Positions 1 through 6,867 of a DNA stretch of 33,899 bases are shown one piece after another (positions within the stretch are counted from its first letter, which is position 1; each line of letters begins with the position of its first letter). The notes under the pieces are model-generated. The model was not told the DNA's origin and searched no databases. It was given only the letters and a program-made list of their open reading frames with translations. Both the position numbers and the translations under genes were made by a program. The DNA comes from Deltaproteobacteria bacterium (lineage in GTDB: Bacteria; Myxococcota_A; Polyangia; JAAYKL01), in contig JAKQNG010000006.1 in the NCBI GenBank assembly GCA_029565915.1, positions 1-33,899 on the forward strand. The letters run 5' to 3'.

Positions 1-166
1 CAAAACGCCTCCGTCATCGATTGCTGCCGCAAAAATCGTCCGCCCCGCCGACCCGGACACCGCCGGACAACGCGCGAAACCCGCCGCCAACAGAAAAATC
101 ACCCGCAGACAACTGCCTGCCGCCGCAGCGACGCCCGCGCATGGACTTCGCCTGCGCCGATTCGCG
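1..166. other. No gene recognised at the left edge
   Basis: This stretch lies past the 3' end of the glycosyltransferase gene. Short ORFs exist on both strands but have low-complexity Pro/Arg-rich products, no ribosome binding site and no family resemblance. The region may hold the 3' part of an adjacent intergenic gap. Nothing further was seen. Confidence 0.4.
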
Positions 167-195
167 AATGATTTCCGCTTTCACGGACGGGGTGC
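167..195 (+). repeat. 29-bp dispersed repeat, copy 1
   Basis: This 29-base stretch recurs at 15934-15962 with one mismatch (28 of 29 identical, counted by eye). Its core can form a small stem (TCCG, loop of six, CGGA), resembling the widespread class of short intergenic repeats that carry a CCCGCGAAAGCGGG-like core. Here it supplies the TGA stop codon of the glycosyltransferase on the minus strand. Assignment to a REP-like family is inference. Confidence 0.6.
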
Positions 196-975
196 GCGCC
201 GGCGGAAAGGCGGAGGGCACGTGCAACGTTCCCGGTGCAGTCGGAGGACCGTGAGGATCGCTTCTGCAATAATGGCCAGCGACATCTTTGAAGAGCCACT
301 GCGTCGCGGGGAAAAAATGATCGGCGTTTCTTCCATGGCAAACCCGGCTCTGCAGACCATGGCCTTCAATTCAATCTGAAAGGCGTAACCACTGGCCCTC
401 AGATTCCGGTAATCCACCGTCTCCAGCACTTCCCGGCGGATGCCGTTGAACCCCCCGGTCAGATCCAGAACGGGCAAACGGAGCAGTGCCCGGGCATATC
501 CGTTGCCGGCGGCGGACAGCCAGCGACGCCGGATGCTCCAGTGTTCTGAACCACCGCCCTTTACCTGTCTGGAGCCCGTCACAAACGGAACGCGCCCGAG
601 AGCATCGACGATTGCGGGCAGATGCGCGGCCCGGTGGGAACCATCCGCATCAAACTGGATAAAGAAGCGATAGCTCCGCGCGAGCCCCCAGTCAAACGCG
701 GCGGCATAGGCCCGTCCCATGCCCTCCCTGACAGCTCTGGTCAGGAGGTGAATCCGCGGATCTTCGGCGGAGAGCCGGCGCACCACGTCCCCGGTGCCGT
801 CCGGCGAACTGTCATCCACGACGAGGATGTGGCATTCGGACAGCGCGGCAAGGGCCTGTTCGCAGGTTGTCTTGACGTTATCCCGCTCGTTGTAAGTGGG
901 TATGCAGATCAGAATGTCTGGCGCGCCGGTGGTCATGACATTGCCAGACTTACCATCCGGGCCTGCTGCCGACAT
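181..975 (-). CDS. Polyprenol/dolichol-phosphate mannosyltransferase-like GT2 glycosyltransferase
   Basis: Family 2 glycosyltransferase of the dolichol-phosphate mannose synthase (DPM1/PPM1) type, which moves a sugar from a nucleotide donor to a polyprenyl phosphate at the inner face of the cytoplasmic membrane. Visible motifs are the N-terminal ICIPTYNERDN strand-loop, VVDDSSPDGTGD, the metal-binding FDADGSH (DxD-like), and the late GSRQVKGGG and GGFNGIRREVL segments typical of this subgroup. At about 264 residues it has the size of the soluble single-domain form, with no C-terminal membrane segments. The chosen ATG at 975 has GGAG eleven bases upstream. An in-frame ATG at 936 gives a 251-residue product starting just before the first beta strand and is equally credible. 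The gene diverges from the SUMF1 lipoprotein at 1012, so the promoters must lie in or overlap the short gap. The stop codon lies in a dispersed repeat. The class is firm; the sugar and acceptor are not known. Confidence 0.9.
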   Translation of the reverse strand: MSAAGPDGKSGNVMTTGAPDILICIPTYNERDNVKTTCEQALAALSECHILVVDDSSPDGTGDVVRRLSAEDPRIHLLTRAVREGMGRAYAAAFDWGLARSYRFFIQFDADGSHRAAHLPAIVDALGRVPFVTGSRQVKGGGSEHWSIRRRWLSAAGNGYARALLRLPVLDLTGGFNGIRREVLETVDYRNLRASGYAFQIELKAMVCRAGFAMEETPIIFSPRRSGSSKMSLAIIAEAILTVLRLHRERCTCPPPFRRRAPRP

Positions 976-1011
976 CTTTTTTTCATCTCCGGGATGGTTT
1001 ACAAGTGCCCC

Positions 1012-1959
1012 ATGAGCGCGACAAAACCATGGATGGAATGGCTGCTTTTCGCCACGGTGACCGCAATTGCCTGTACGGCACCAACGCCGGATGCCGACCC
1101 TTCCGCCCCTTCTGTTGCAACAGGTCAGGAATCGCGCACCGCCATCACCGGGTCTGCTCCCGCTCCGACAGATCCGGCCGCGCCAGAAGGCATGAAACCT
1201 GTTCCCGGCGGAACTTTTGTCATGGGCCTGCACCATCCCCGGGCCAATCCCGACGAAATGGACGAACACGAAGTTACGCTCGCGCCGTTCTATCTGGATG
1301 TCACCGAGGTGACCAACGCCGACTGGAATGAATGCGTTGCCGCCGGCGCATGCGCGAAGCCGAAGGAAATCGACACGGTCAGGGAAGGCTACGCGCCCCT
1401 CGCCGTTTTCCGGCGTCCCGACCATCCGGTCTCAGGCATCAGCCAGACCGGCGCGGCCGCCTACTGCGCCTGGCGGAACAAGCGACTGCCTTCGGAAGCG
1501 GAATTCGAGCGGGCCGCCCGGGGCGATGACAGAAGAATGTATCCGTGGGGGAACGCAGCACCCACCCCGCGTCTGGCGGTGTACGGCGAAAAGGCAACGG
1601 CGCCCGTGGGCAGCCGACCCGACGGCGCCGGACCTTACGGCCATCTCGATCTCGCCGGCAACGTGTGGGAATGGTCAGCCGATTTGTACGATCCGTTTGC
1701 CTACACGCGCCCGTCTGCCGACCGCGGCATTCCCGGCACCTGCGAAGAAATCAGGGCAGCGCAGGATCAGCTCCGCCGCGAAAAACGGCACGGCTTCACG
1801 GGCACCAACCCGATTCCCGAAGACTGCGATCACTCCCTGCGGGGCGGCGCCTTCAACTATTTTTCATGGGGTCTGCGATCGGCCAACCGGGTGCATCATC
1901 CCGGCAGCTGGAAAATGATCATGGCCGGTCTGCGGTGTGCGATGAGCCCTGTTCCCTGA
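1012..1959 (+). CDS. SUMF1/formylglycine-enzyme-like domain lipoprotein
   Basis: Exported protein of about 315 residues. An N-terminal hydrophobic segment ends in TAIAC, a possible though imperfect lipobox, followed by a Thr/Pro/Ala-rich linker and a SUMF1 (FGE-sulfatase) domain. Domain hallmarks are VPGGTFVMG, the DVTEVTNADW segment, RLPSEAEFERAAR, YPWGN, LAGNVWEWSADLYD, SLRGGAFNY and the terminal GLRCA. The pair of Cys residues that bind copper in true aerobic formylglycine-generating enzymes (in the GGSFxCHPSYC-like segment) is missing here (GGAFNYFSWGLRSANR), so formylglycine synthesis is unlikely; other SUMF1 proteins act as binding modules or have unrelated activities. An in-frame ATG at 994 is an alternative start; neither has a clear ribosome binding site. 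The last 40 bases of the gene are duplicated at 3311-3350, and a shorter piece occurs at 2041-2059. Confidence 0.85.
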   Translation: MSATKPWMEWLLFATVTAIACTAPTPDADPSAPSVATGQESRTAITGSAPAPTDPAAPEGMKPVPGGTFVMGLHHPRANPDEMDEHEVTLAPFYLDVTEVTNADWNECVAAGACAKPKEIDTVREGYAPLAVFRRPDHPVSGISQTGAAAYCAWRNKRLPSEAEFERAARGDDRRMYPWGNAAPTPRLAVYGEKATAPVGSRPDGAGPYGHLDLAGNVWEWSADLYDPFAYTRPSADRGIPGTCEEIRAAQDQLRREKRHGFTGTNPIPEDCDHSLRGGAFNYFSWGLRSANRVHHPGSWKMIMAGLRCAMSPVP

Positions 1960-1991
1960 ACTCCGACGTCCTCACCGATCGCCTTGCATCA

Positions 1992-2006
1992 GGTCATCAC
2001 ATGACC
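1992..2006. terminator. Small perfect inverted repeat between convergent genes
   Basis: GGTCAT, loop CAC, ATGACC forms a six-base-pair hairpin in the 104-base gap between the convergent SUMF1 gene and the lipoprotein gene ending at 2064. There is no T-tract on either side, so it is at best a weak or factor-assisted bidirectional terminator. The call rests only on position and symmetry. Confidence 0.25.
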
Positions 2007-2040
2007 CATTACGGTCACCGTTTCTCTGAATCGAAAAAAG

Positions 2041-2059
2041 CGCTCATGGCCGGTCTGCG
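2041..2059 (+). repeat. 19-bp fragment of the SUMF1-tail repeat
   Basis: These 19 bases are identical to 3307-3325 and share 15 bases (from CATGGCCGG onward) with the end of the SUMF1 gene at 1920. The fragment lies just past the 3' end of the minus-strand lipoprotein gene. It looks like a leftover of a duplicated SUMF1 gene end. Confidence 0.5.
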
Positions 2060-2063
2060 GAAT

Positions 2064-3191
2064 TCATTCCACCGAATACCGGAACTGAGCGCGGACGATG
2101 GCGCTGGCCTGCACGTGAAATTCCGGGGTCAGCGCGATGGTGCTCTCGTTGCGGATCTCGAGTGCCCCATCAAAGCTGTACCCCACTGGAACCAGGGCCA
2201 CAAGGTCGGCCGGTATTTCAAATCCTCCGTCGTCCACCACAGTGCAGAAGAGGGTGTGAATGTCGTCCATCTGGTATCCGCCATACGCGTCCATATTGAA
2301 TTTATGGAAAAACATGCCGCGCAGGGTGGCTTTGCGCCCTGACCCGCCGGACCAGAGAATCCGGATGGCCTCCCGCGGTAGAACGCTGTCCATCTCCGGT
2401 GCCAGGATGCGGTGGTATCCGGGCGTACGCACCTCCAACAGATGGTCGGGGATGAACGGGGTTTCAGCGCCGGTGGCGCTCAGGCGGAAGGTTTCGCCAT
2501 ATCGGTCGTCTTCAGTGACAGGCACGTCGTACAGGAAGTAGCGCAACCACCCTTCCGTTTCGTTGATGTAGGCAGATTCCATGGAAACGTCGGCTGTTGC
2601 GGTGTGCAGTGATACATCTCCCGCGTCGAGCCAGTCCATGGGGTTGTCACTGCCCACGCCAATGGGCGATTCGCGGACCAGCACACAGGAATCCATTCCT
2701 TCGTCCACATACAGCGGCATGACGCCGGTGAGATCGCTCCAGCCCCCGGGATTGACGTAAAACTGAGCGGAAACGCTGATGTCTGAGAACACCCCCGGCA
2801 GCTCCCGGACCTCCACGATGAAAAACCCGTCGCGATCCGGGTGGTAAGGATGCGGGGTGTCGATATACACCAGCTGTCCATCCACGTACCAGTCCGTATC
2901 CCATTCCCCGTTGACCTCGTCGGCAGTGTCCAGGTCCGAATCCGTGCCGTGCACCAGGTATTCATCGATCATGTCAGGTGCAGCAATGGTTTCCGTATCG
3001 TCAGTATCTGTATCCGTGGCGCTGTCCGGAAGGCCCTCCGGGAGGCTGTCCGTGGTGGACGGTTCGAAGGTGTCGGTGTCACGGTCCATGGTTCCATCGT
3101 CGGTCACCTGGTAGCAGCCCACTGCCGCGATGACGAGGAGGCCAGGCAGGATCCACTTGCATACACCCATGTGCTTCTGTTTCATTTTCAT
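2064..3191 (-). CDS. Asp-rich-linker lipoprotein of unknown function
   Basis: Predicted lipoprotein of about 375 residues that I do not recognise. A basic N-terminus (MKMKQKH) and hydrophobic segment end in AAVGC (Cys26), a plausible lipobox. Residues about 30-75 form an Asp/Thr/Ser-rich linker (DRDTDT, ATDTDTDDTET), a short version of the linkers on other lipoproteins in this window. The remainder looks all-beta, with alternating hydrophobic strands, one WSDLTG segment and few Cys, and no catalytic motif was seen. The ATG at 3191 is preceded by GGA about ten bases away; the ATG at 3185 is an alternative. A TATAAT box lies 13 bases upstream of the start. It converges with the SUMF1 gene at 1959 and follows the beta-helix gene and 61-residue ORF on the same strand. 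Its position and linker suggest cell-surface display. Confidence 0.8.
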   Translation of the reverse strand: MKMKQKHMGVCKWILPGLLVIAAVGCYQVTDDGTMDRDTDTFEPSTTDSLPEGLPDSATDTDTDDTETIAAPDMIDEYLVHGTDSDLDTADEVNGEWDTDWYVDGQLVYIDTPHPYHPDRDGFFIVEVRELPGVFSDISVSAQFYVNPGGWSDLTGVMPLYVDEGMDSCVLVRESPIGVGSDNPMDWLDAGDVSLHTATADVSMESAYINETEGWLRYFLYDVPVTEDDRYGETFRLSATGAETPFIPDHLLEVRTPGYHRILAPEMDSVLPREAIRILWSGGSGRKATLRGMFFHKFNMDAYGGYQMDDIHTLFCTVVDDGGFEIPADLVALVPVGYSFDGALEIRNESTIALTPEFHVQASAIVRAQFRYSVE

Positions 3192-3203
3192 ATCGCCATT
3201 CCG

Positions 3204-3225
3204 ATTATACACCCTGGTTTCCGAC
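3204..3225 (-). promoter_or_regulatory. Candidate promoter of the lipoprotein gene starting at 3191
   Basis: On the minus strand a perfect TATAAT (3204-3209) lies 13 bases upstream of the start codon, with a poor -35 (TTTCCA) about 16 bases further up. The expected transcript leader would be very short. The same TATAATCGG string occurs upstream of the VWA gene at 16963. Confidence 0.35.
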
Positions 3226-3309
3226 TGGAAAGCATCCGGAGTGCGATGTCGTGAGAATTTGGAATTCTTTTTCGAAGAGGTTCCCCGGCCGGGGAGCTGC
3301 TGCTCCCGC

Positions 3310-3495
3310 TCATGGCCGGTCTGCGCTGCGCGATGAGCCCTGTTCCCTGAGGATTTTTTCCACTTCGGGCTGCAGGGCTTCCATGTCCGGCTCTGCGGTG
3401 AACAGGGCGATGACGAGGCCCAGGGCGCCGCAGATAGTCGCGATGACCAACCCCAGTGCAATGTCCCTGCGTGACAGGTGGAACCGGCCCGCCAT
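3310..3495 (-). CDS. Small single-pass membrane protein coupled to the beta-helix gene
   Basis: A 61-codon ORF whose ATG overlaps the TGA of the large beta-helix lipoprotein gene by one base (TGATG), an arrangement typical of translational coupling. The product has a basic N-terminus (FHLSRRD), one strong hydrophobic segment at about residues 13-32, and an acidic amphipathic tail (MEALQPEVEKILREQ). This pattern fits an inner-membrane protein with an N-in orientation rather than a chance ORF. I know no family for it. The final codons (REQGSSRSADRP) are read antisense through the 40-base copy of the SUMF1 gene tail at 3311-3350, so the C-terminus may have been rewritten when that sequence arrived. 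A chance ORF cannot be excluded. Confidence 0.5.
   Translation of the reverse strand: MAGRFHLSRRDIALGLVIATICGALGLVIALFTAEPDMEALQPEVEKILREQGSSRSADRP
3311..3350 (+). pseudogene. 40-bp duplicated tail of a SUMF1 gene
   Basis: These 40 bases match the last 40 bases of the SUMF1 lipoprotein gene (1920-1959) at 38 positions and still encode MAGLRCAMSPVP and a stop in the plus-strand frame. No SUMF1 domain precedes it. It appears to be the remnant of a second SUMF1 gene or a copied gene end. It overlaps the 3' part of the 61-codon ORF on the other strand. Confidence 0.6.
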
Positions 3496-6400
3496 CAGTA
3501 GTGATATCCCAGGTCCAGCGTTCCCGCATCGCTGACGCTGTCCGTGCGGGTGGTGCCGTCGCCGGCAACCTCCCGGGAGCCCGCGTTCACGCAGGGAGAC
3601 GTGGCGGGGTTTCCCGCGGCCGTCTGGGACAGGTAGTAGTCGGGAAATATTCCGCTGCCGGTGACAAACAGAGGGTCGACAAAGAGGTTGGTGCCTTCGT
3701 CCATCGTCGACCCTCCGTTGATGTATCCCGACGGATCAAAAACGTGCGGGGTGGTGATGCCGGTGGCATCGCTGAAGTGAACGGCCACGGTCGCCGCATT
3801 GTTTGCCATTACATAGATACTGTCGCCGCTTTCGATGGCCGTGGGACCGTCCGTGTTGTTCCAGAAAATGGAATCCTGGATGGACACGGTGCCCGTGTTG
3901 ACATACAGGCCGCCGCCGCCCGTGACGGTGGTGTTGTCCGCCACTGTGCACGAGTCCACGAGAAGCGTGGCCGTGTTGCCCATGTTCACCATCAGGCCGC
4001 CGCCGGTGGTCTGGGCGATATTTCCGGCAATCAGCACGTTGCGCACGGTGGCGTTGCCGCCGGTAAAGCAGATGCCGCCTCCACCGTTCCTCGCGTCATT
4101 ACCCACCATTTCCGAATCCTCAATGGTGAACGTTCCCCCCGCCACGGTCACCGCGCCCCCGCAGTAGGCGCCGGTGGCAGTCGTCTCGTTTCCGCTGAAC
4201 TGACAGCGCGTCACAACGGACACATTGCCCTTGTGGTAGAGGGCCCCGGCCCGCTGGGTGGCGGTGTTGTCGGTGAACGTGCACAAATCCACCGTGGACG
4301 CGGTGGTGGTCCCGTCCAGCACCAGGGCCCCGCCGTTCTGGGCGCTGTTCCGTTCAAATGCGCAGCTGGAGATGTCGGCGACACCGCCCACGAACAGACC
4401 ACCGCCCTCCCCGGTGGCCGTGTTCGCAATGAACTCCGTACTGGTAACGGTCCCGTTGCCGGCGATGCTGGCGCCCGCCGCGCCGGTGCCACTGTTGGAC
4501 TCGAAGCGGCAGTCGTCGATATCGGCACTTCCCGCGGCAGAGACACCGCCGTTGGGATTGCCGGTGAAGGTGGACCCGGTCATCTGCAGCGACGAGCTGG
4601 CGCCGGCCAGGTACAGGGCCCGCTTCGTGTTGCCCGTGAATGTGCAGTCATCCACCTGAAGCGCATCTCCGGCGGTCGTCCAGGTGCCGAACACCCCGCC
4701 GCCGTTGCCTCCCGACGTATTCGCATTGAATGTGCATCCCGTCAGCGCATGGCTGCCGGCGCTCAGATACACCGCTCCGCCGTCGCTCGTGGCGCTGTTG
4801 CCGTCAAAGGTGCAGTTGGCAATGGTCGAATCCACGCCGGTGACGTGGATGGCGCCTCCCTGACGGGCCGAATTGCCCGAAAACGTGCTGTCCAGCACGG
4901 TGAGGGGGGCGCCGTTCACCGCCGCGATGGCGCCGCCGGAGTAATAGGGTGCGACTGTGGAGGACACGTGGTTGCCCGTGAACGTGCAGCCCTGGATGGT
5001 GGCGTTGGCCGCGGGTCCGTCCAGCAGAATGGCACCGCCGTGGGTTCCCGCCGTGTTATTCTCGAACACACAGTTCAGGATGGTGGGGGCCACGCTGGCG
5101 CCGGAACTGACGCATCGGATGGCCGCCCCGGTGCAGTTTTCGAACGTCAATCCGGTGAACACCGTATCTGCTCCTTCGCCCGAATTGTTCAGGTTCACCG
5201 CCCAGGTGAAGCTGCCCACGCCGCTGCAGTCGATCCGGACGTCCTGCGGGCCCTCTTCCGATGCGACAATGACGGATTTTCCGTCCGTGTGAAGGTTGGT
5301 GTTGTCCGCGCCCGTGTAGGGCTGATTCCAGCTGCGGATGAGCACGATGTCGCCGTCGCTGGAGGCGTCAATGGCCGCCTGAATGGTCGTGAAGGATTCG
5401 GTCGGACCCACCAGGCGCACCGTTCCGTTGTGCACCAGCAACACCTCCCGCAGGGTAAGTTCCGCGCCACTTCGGTCGCGCAGGACCAGAAAAATGGCAT
5501 AGGCGCCGGGGGACAGGCCTGTCGTGTCGATGGTCCGGGTGTAGCGGACGGTCGTCTCGTCAATGACCGTGGGGGTCATGGTCGCCGCGTCCGAGCCTCC
5601 GATCTCGCTCAGGTCCGCATACACCACCTGGGTGTCGCTGTAGCCGGTGGACTCCAGCAGGTGATTCATGTCTGACGTTTCAATGTCGATGACAACCAGT
5701 GTCCCGGCCGTGACCGGATTCTGGGAAAGCCCGTGATCCAGCAATTCCGGCGCCGCATTGATCCCGGAACCACCGAGGCCGATCTGGGCGGAGGGCACCG
5801 CCGAATTGTTGACGAAGGTGAGCAGGCCGGTGAACGAGTCCACCGCTTCGGGAGAAAACGTCACCGTTGCGTGCAACCGCGCATCCGGCGCGATATCGAC
5901 AGGCGTGCCGGTGAACTCGGTGTCCGAAATCGAAAACTCAACGTCGCCGCTGCGCGTCACATTGCTGATGCGCAGGTCCACAACAGGTGACAGGTTGCGG
6001 ATGGAGAATTCCCGGGATGCTGAGGTGTTGAAGGGAATGGCCGCAAAGGAATAGCCGCTGTCCGACAGCTCCGCCTGCGCATCTGTGTTGACCACGAGAT
6101 CAGTGGAAATATCACCGGTATTTCCGGCGTCATCCACGGCTTTTACGGCAAAATGGTACGTGCCGCTGTACCAGGGCAGATCGATTTCAAATGTTTCGGT
6201 GGAACCCGGCAGGCCGGGCGGCCAGGCAGCAGAGCCGGGGACCGTGTCCGCGTCGTCGAAATTGGCACTGTCGATGACATTGGTCGACATCTTTACAATG
6301 TACGCAGTCGCGGTGCCGCTCTGGGCATCATCTCCCACCGCGGTCCACGACAACAGGATGGTATCGGGTTCACCGCTGTATCCAGCGGACAGACTTGCAT

Positions 6401-6770
6401 CATCAATTTTCTGCGGCGGTGTGGTGTCTGAATCAGAGTCTGTTTCTGAATCCGAATCCGTATTCGAGTCCGAATCCGACGCGCTGTCCGAGTCGCTGCC
6501 GGAATCCGTGTCGGTGTCCGTGTCGGTGTCCGTGTCGGTGTCCGTGTCGGTGTCCGTGTCGGTATCCGTGTCGGTATCCGTGTCCGTGTCGGTATCCGTA
6601 TCCGTCGGGCCGATGGCGCTCGGCGAACACCGGTCGGCCGTGCAGACCTCACCTTCGGCGCAGTCCTCGTCGCTCTCGCATTCCGGCAGGGCGCAGGCAG
6701 ACACGGCAAACGCCAGACATCCCGCACCCATCAGCTGGACGAACCCGCATGGTTTCCTGAATAAATGCAT
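3495..6770 (-). CDS. Large surface lipoprotein with Asp-Thr linker, FN3-like, ASPM/HYDIN-like and Pmp-type beta-helix domains
   Basis: Protein of about 1,091 residues, probably surface-anchored. The order is: signal peptide with lipobox VSAC (Cys26); a four-Cys module at about 31-48 (CESDEDC, GEVCTADRC); an Asp-Thr/Asp-Ser linker at about 56-112; an FN3-like domain at about 115-230 (TILLSWTAVGDD, YHFAVKAVDDAGN); an ASPM/HYDIN-like 'choice-of-anchor D' domain at about 235-345 (GVTFSP-type segment VTFSPEAV); an Ig-like segment; and a right-handed beta-helix at about 465-1060. The helix carries repeated GGAI/GGAV and FxxN motifs (CTFTGN, STFSGNSA, CTFDGNSA), as in chlamydial polymorphic membrane proteins and related adhesins. 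It ends in DLGYHY, a recurrent ending of such beta-helix proteins. The ATG at 6770 has AAGGAG six bases upstream, a strong ribosome binding site. Adhesion or matrix binding is likely but inferred. Confidence 0.9.
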   Translation of the reverse strand: MHLFRKPCGFVQLMGAGCLAFAVSACALPECESDEDCAEGEVCTADRCSPSAIGPTDTDTDTDTDTDTDTDTDTDTDTDTDTDTDTDTDSGSDSDSASDSDSNTDSDSETDSDSDTTPPQKIDDASLSAGYSGEPDTILLSWTAVGDDAQSGTATAYIVKMSTNVIDSANFDDADTVPGSAAWPPGLPGSTETFEIDLPWYSGTYHFAVKAVDDAGNTGDISTDLVVNTDAQAELSDSGYSFAAIPFNTSASREFSIRNLSPVVDLRISNVTRSGDVEFSISDTEFTGTPVDIAPDARLHATVTFSPEAVDSFTGLLTFVNNSAVPSAQIGLGGSGINAAPELLDHGLSQNPVTAGTLVVIDIETSDMNHLLESTGYSDTQVVYADLSEIGGSDAATMTPTVIDETTVRYTRTIDTTGLSPGAYAIFLVLRDRSGAELTLREVLLVHNGTVRLVGPTESFTTIQAAIDASSDGDIVLIRSWNQPYTGADNTNLHTDGKSVIVASEEGPQDVRIDCSGVGSFTWAVNLNNSGEGADTVFTGLTFENCTGAAIRCVSSGASVAPTILNCVFENNTAGTHGGAILLDGPAANATIQGCTFTGNHVSSTVAPYYSGGAIAAVNGAPLTVLDSTFSGNSARQGGAIHVTGVDSTIANCTFDGNSATSDGGAVYLSAGSHALTGCTFNANTSGGNGGGVFGTWTTAGDALQVDDCTFTGNTKRALYLAGASSSLQMTGSTFTGNPNGGVSAAGSADIDDCRFESNSGTGAAGASIAGNGTVTSTEFIANTATGEGGGLFVGGVADISSCAFERNSAQNGGALVLDGTTTASTVDLCTFTDNTATQRAGALYHKGNVSVVTRCQFSGNETTATGAYCGGAVTVAGGTFTIEDSEMVGNDARNGGGGICFTGGNATVRNVLIAGNIAQTTGGGLMVNMGNTATLLVDSCTVADNTTVTGGGGLYVNTGTVSIQDSIFWNNTDGPTAIESGDSIYVMANNAATVAVHFSDATGITTPHVFDPSGYINGGSTMDEGTNLFVDPLFVTGSGIFPDYYLSQTAAGNPATSPCVNAGSREVAGDGTTRTDSVSDAGTLDLGYHY
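6430..6605 (-). repeat. Tandem hexanucleotide tract encoding the Asp-Thr linker
   Basis: On the plus strand the tract is a run of GTGTCG/GTGTCC/GTATCC hexamers, encoding (Asp-Thr)n and then Asp-Ser pairs on the minus strand. The most regular part is about 6503-6602. Every unit is a multiple of three, so slippage changes linker length without a frameshift. Confidence 0.85.
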
Positions 6771-6815
6771 GACCAACTCCTTTGCACGACCCGTAAAAGT
6801 TTCTGGTATTGAAAA

Positions 6816-6844
6816 ATGATATGGAAAATAGTTCGGCCATGCAA
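6816..6844 (-). promoter_or_regulatory. Candidate promoter of the beta-helix lipoprotein gene
   Basis: The minus strand shows TTGCAT (6839-6844), a 17-base spacer, and TATCAT (6816-6821; five of six to consensus), about 45 bases upstream of the ATG. It lies in the AT-richer divergent gap shared with the L-2-hydroxyglutarate oxidase gene. Confidence 0.35.
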
Positions 6845-6867
6845 CAATTAACACGGAGCCCGACAGA

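Noticed and set aside
21-254. 77-codon plus-strand ORF at the left edge
   Set aside because: Low-complexity Pro/Arg product overlapping the glycosyltransferase end, with no ribosome binding site.
3456-5675. 739-codon open frame on the plus strand opposite the beta-helix gene
   Set aside because: It is rich in Gly/Arg/Val repeats caused by the antisense of the beta-helix repeats, and it has no family resemblance.
6430-6605. CRISPR-like tandem array
   Set aside because: The units are contiguous hexamers inside a reading frame, with no spacers and no cas genes.
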